Of a stretch of 64,000 nucleotides of DNA, positions 63,160 through 64,000 are shown piece by piece (positions within the stretch are counted from its first letter, which is position 1; every line of letters begins with the position of its first letter). Origin of the DNA: Spinellus fusiger (Eukaryota > Mucoromycota > Mucoromycetes > Mucorales > Phycomycetaceae); NCBI GenBank assembly GCA_025094145.1, contig JALLLS010000048.1:1-64000 (forward strand). Direction: 5' to 3'. The position numbers and the translations under genes were made by a program. The notes beneath the pieces were generated by a model, which was not told the DNA's origin, searched no databases, and saw only the letters and a list, made by a program, of their open reading frames with translations.

Positions 63160-64000
63160 TAGCTTATATGTCCAAAGATTTTTCTGGCCTTTAAGCGGTG
63201 ATATCTCCTTCCTTTTACGAGGATACCATATTTTGCCCTTTTATGGAACTGTGTTTAAAATCAAAGGTTTGCAAGTATCCAAATTATTATTTCCTTTTGT
63301 GGATAACTCAATATTAAATTGTATTATCAATTGTCGTCTTTGATCTTGGGTATCAAAGGAAATCCGGACAGTCAAACGTGTAGTAGAACTCTGGTCTTTA
63401 TTCATTCAATTCAATAATACTTTTTATACTATTTTCTATATGCTAATACTTCCAACTATGATATTATTGAAATGTAATGGAATGTCCCTACATTTCTTTC
63501 TTCTTTTAGCTGGCTTTTCCACTAGAGATGCCGCTATCCATAAAAGGAAAGTAACATCACGACATGTATTATCAATGGACTATAGTGTTTATGAATAAAA
63601 TTGTTTATTGTAATAGTATAGCTAATACTATAGTATGACTATAGCTACTGCCCAAGTGCATTCCTTCATAGCAATAGAATCTGTACCCTAAAGGTCTTGT
63701 GCTTTATTCTTGAGAGATAGATAACTATGCTCAGAAGTATACCCTAGAGACCCTAGACAGTATAGAAAACTACTTGGGACTGACTTGAAAGGAGTCTTTG
63801 CTTATTAATAACAATACATTGAGTGTCTTGTAGAATACATTGAGCTCAAGCCCCGTATTAGAAACAATACTTTTTTATCACTAGAATAGTCCTTGGCAGT
63901 GTCTATTACTTCTTTCTATTGTTTTTCTTTGTTAATAATGGCACATTACCTTGTTTGTTTATGTTCATCTTGACGGGTACTTAGGTGTTAATTTGCATGT
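63160..64000 (+). mobile_element. Fanzor element family 1, copy cut by the right window edge
   Basis: Begins near TATGTCCAAAGATTTTTCTGGC and matches the left half of the 49.7-kb copy. Shared blocks include TTTTATGGAACTGTGTTTAAAATC, TTTGCAAGTATC, GAATAAAATTGTTTATTGTAATA, GCAATAGAATC and GGCACATTACCTTG. It carries the extra GTCGTCTTTGATC...AATCCGGACAGTC block also seen at 29.5 kb. The Fanzor half, if present, would lie beyond the window. Confidence 0.7.

Overview
The window looks like nuclear DNA of an early-diverging fungus, most likely a Mucoromycota (Mucorales-like) species. It is AT-rich. Its genes are split by many short GT-AG introns, mostly 42-100 nt. It holds fungal housekeeping genes (TFIIIC largest subunit, V-ATPase B, pyruvate carboxylase, Erg28, eIF2B-alpha, Bna1) and many degraded transposons: Tc1/mariner, LINE, and Fanzor (eukaryotic TnpB-like) elements. 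I saw no tRNA, rRNA or CRISPR array. All names rest on reading protein motifs by eye; no search was run.

Layout. 1-10.6 kb is a minus-strand gene block: a TFIIIC B-block subunit running off the left edge, an unrecognised Ser-rich protein, and V-ATPase subunit B, which has a divergent 5' gene remnant at its promoter. 10.8-17.9 kb is a gene-free graveyard with Fanzor-like remnants in opposite orientations, a LINE reverse transcriptase piece and a Tc1 piece. 17.9-25.6 kb is genic: a membrane-anchored multi-fasciclin protein (+), then glyoxalase II, a complex I NDUFB8-like subunit and ERG28 (all -). 25.6-31.7 kb is a second repeat region (Tc1, orphan exon, LINE 3' end, partial Fanzor-family element, second Tc1). 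31.8-35.4 kb carries an intact adenylation-thiolation-reductase enzyme (+) with transposons on both sides. 35.5-52.4 kb has pyruvate carboxylase between two inverted 2.7-kb Fanzor elements and two Tc1 copies. 53.7-63.0 kb is a minus-strand block: GAR-domain microtubule protein, eIF2B-alpha, a YMC1-like mitochondrial carrier, a Tc1 interrupted by a Fanzor-family repeat, and 3-hydroxyanthranilate dioxygenase. The right edge cuts another element copy.

The genes do not form one pathway. Several serve central metabolism and mitochondria (pyruvate carboxylase, complex I subunit, amino-acid carrier, kynurenine pathway). The most unusual content is two unrelated families of Fanzor-type remnants. One has TA-flanked terminal inverted repeats (CACACCAGGAGAT...), a CX2C...CX2C zinc ribbon with an NRDVNASKN motif, and a hairpin straddling the stop codon where a guide RNA would be expected. 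The two full-length copies are inverted around the pyruvate carboxylase gene.
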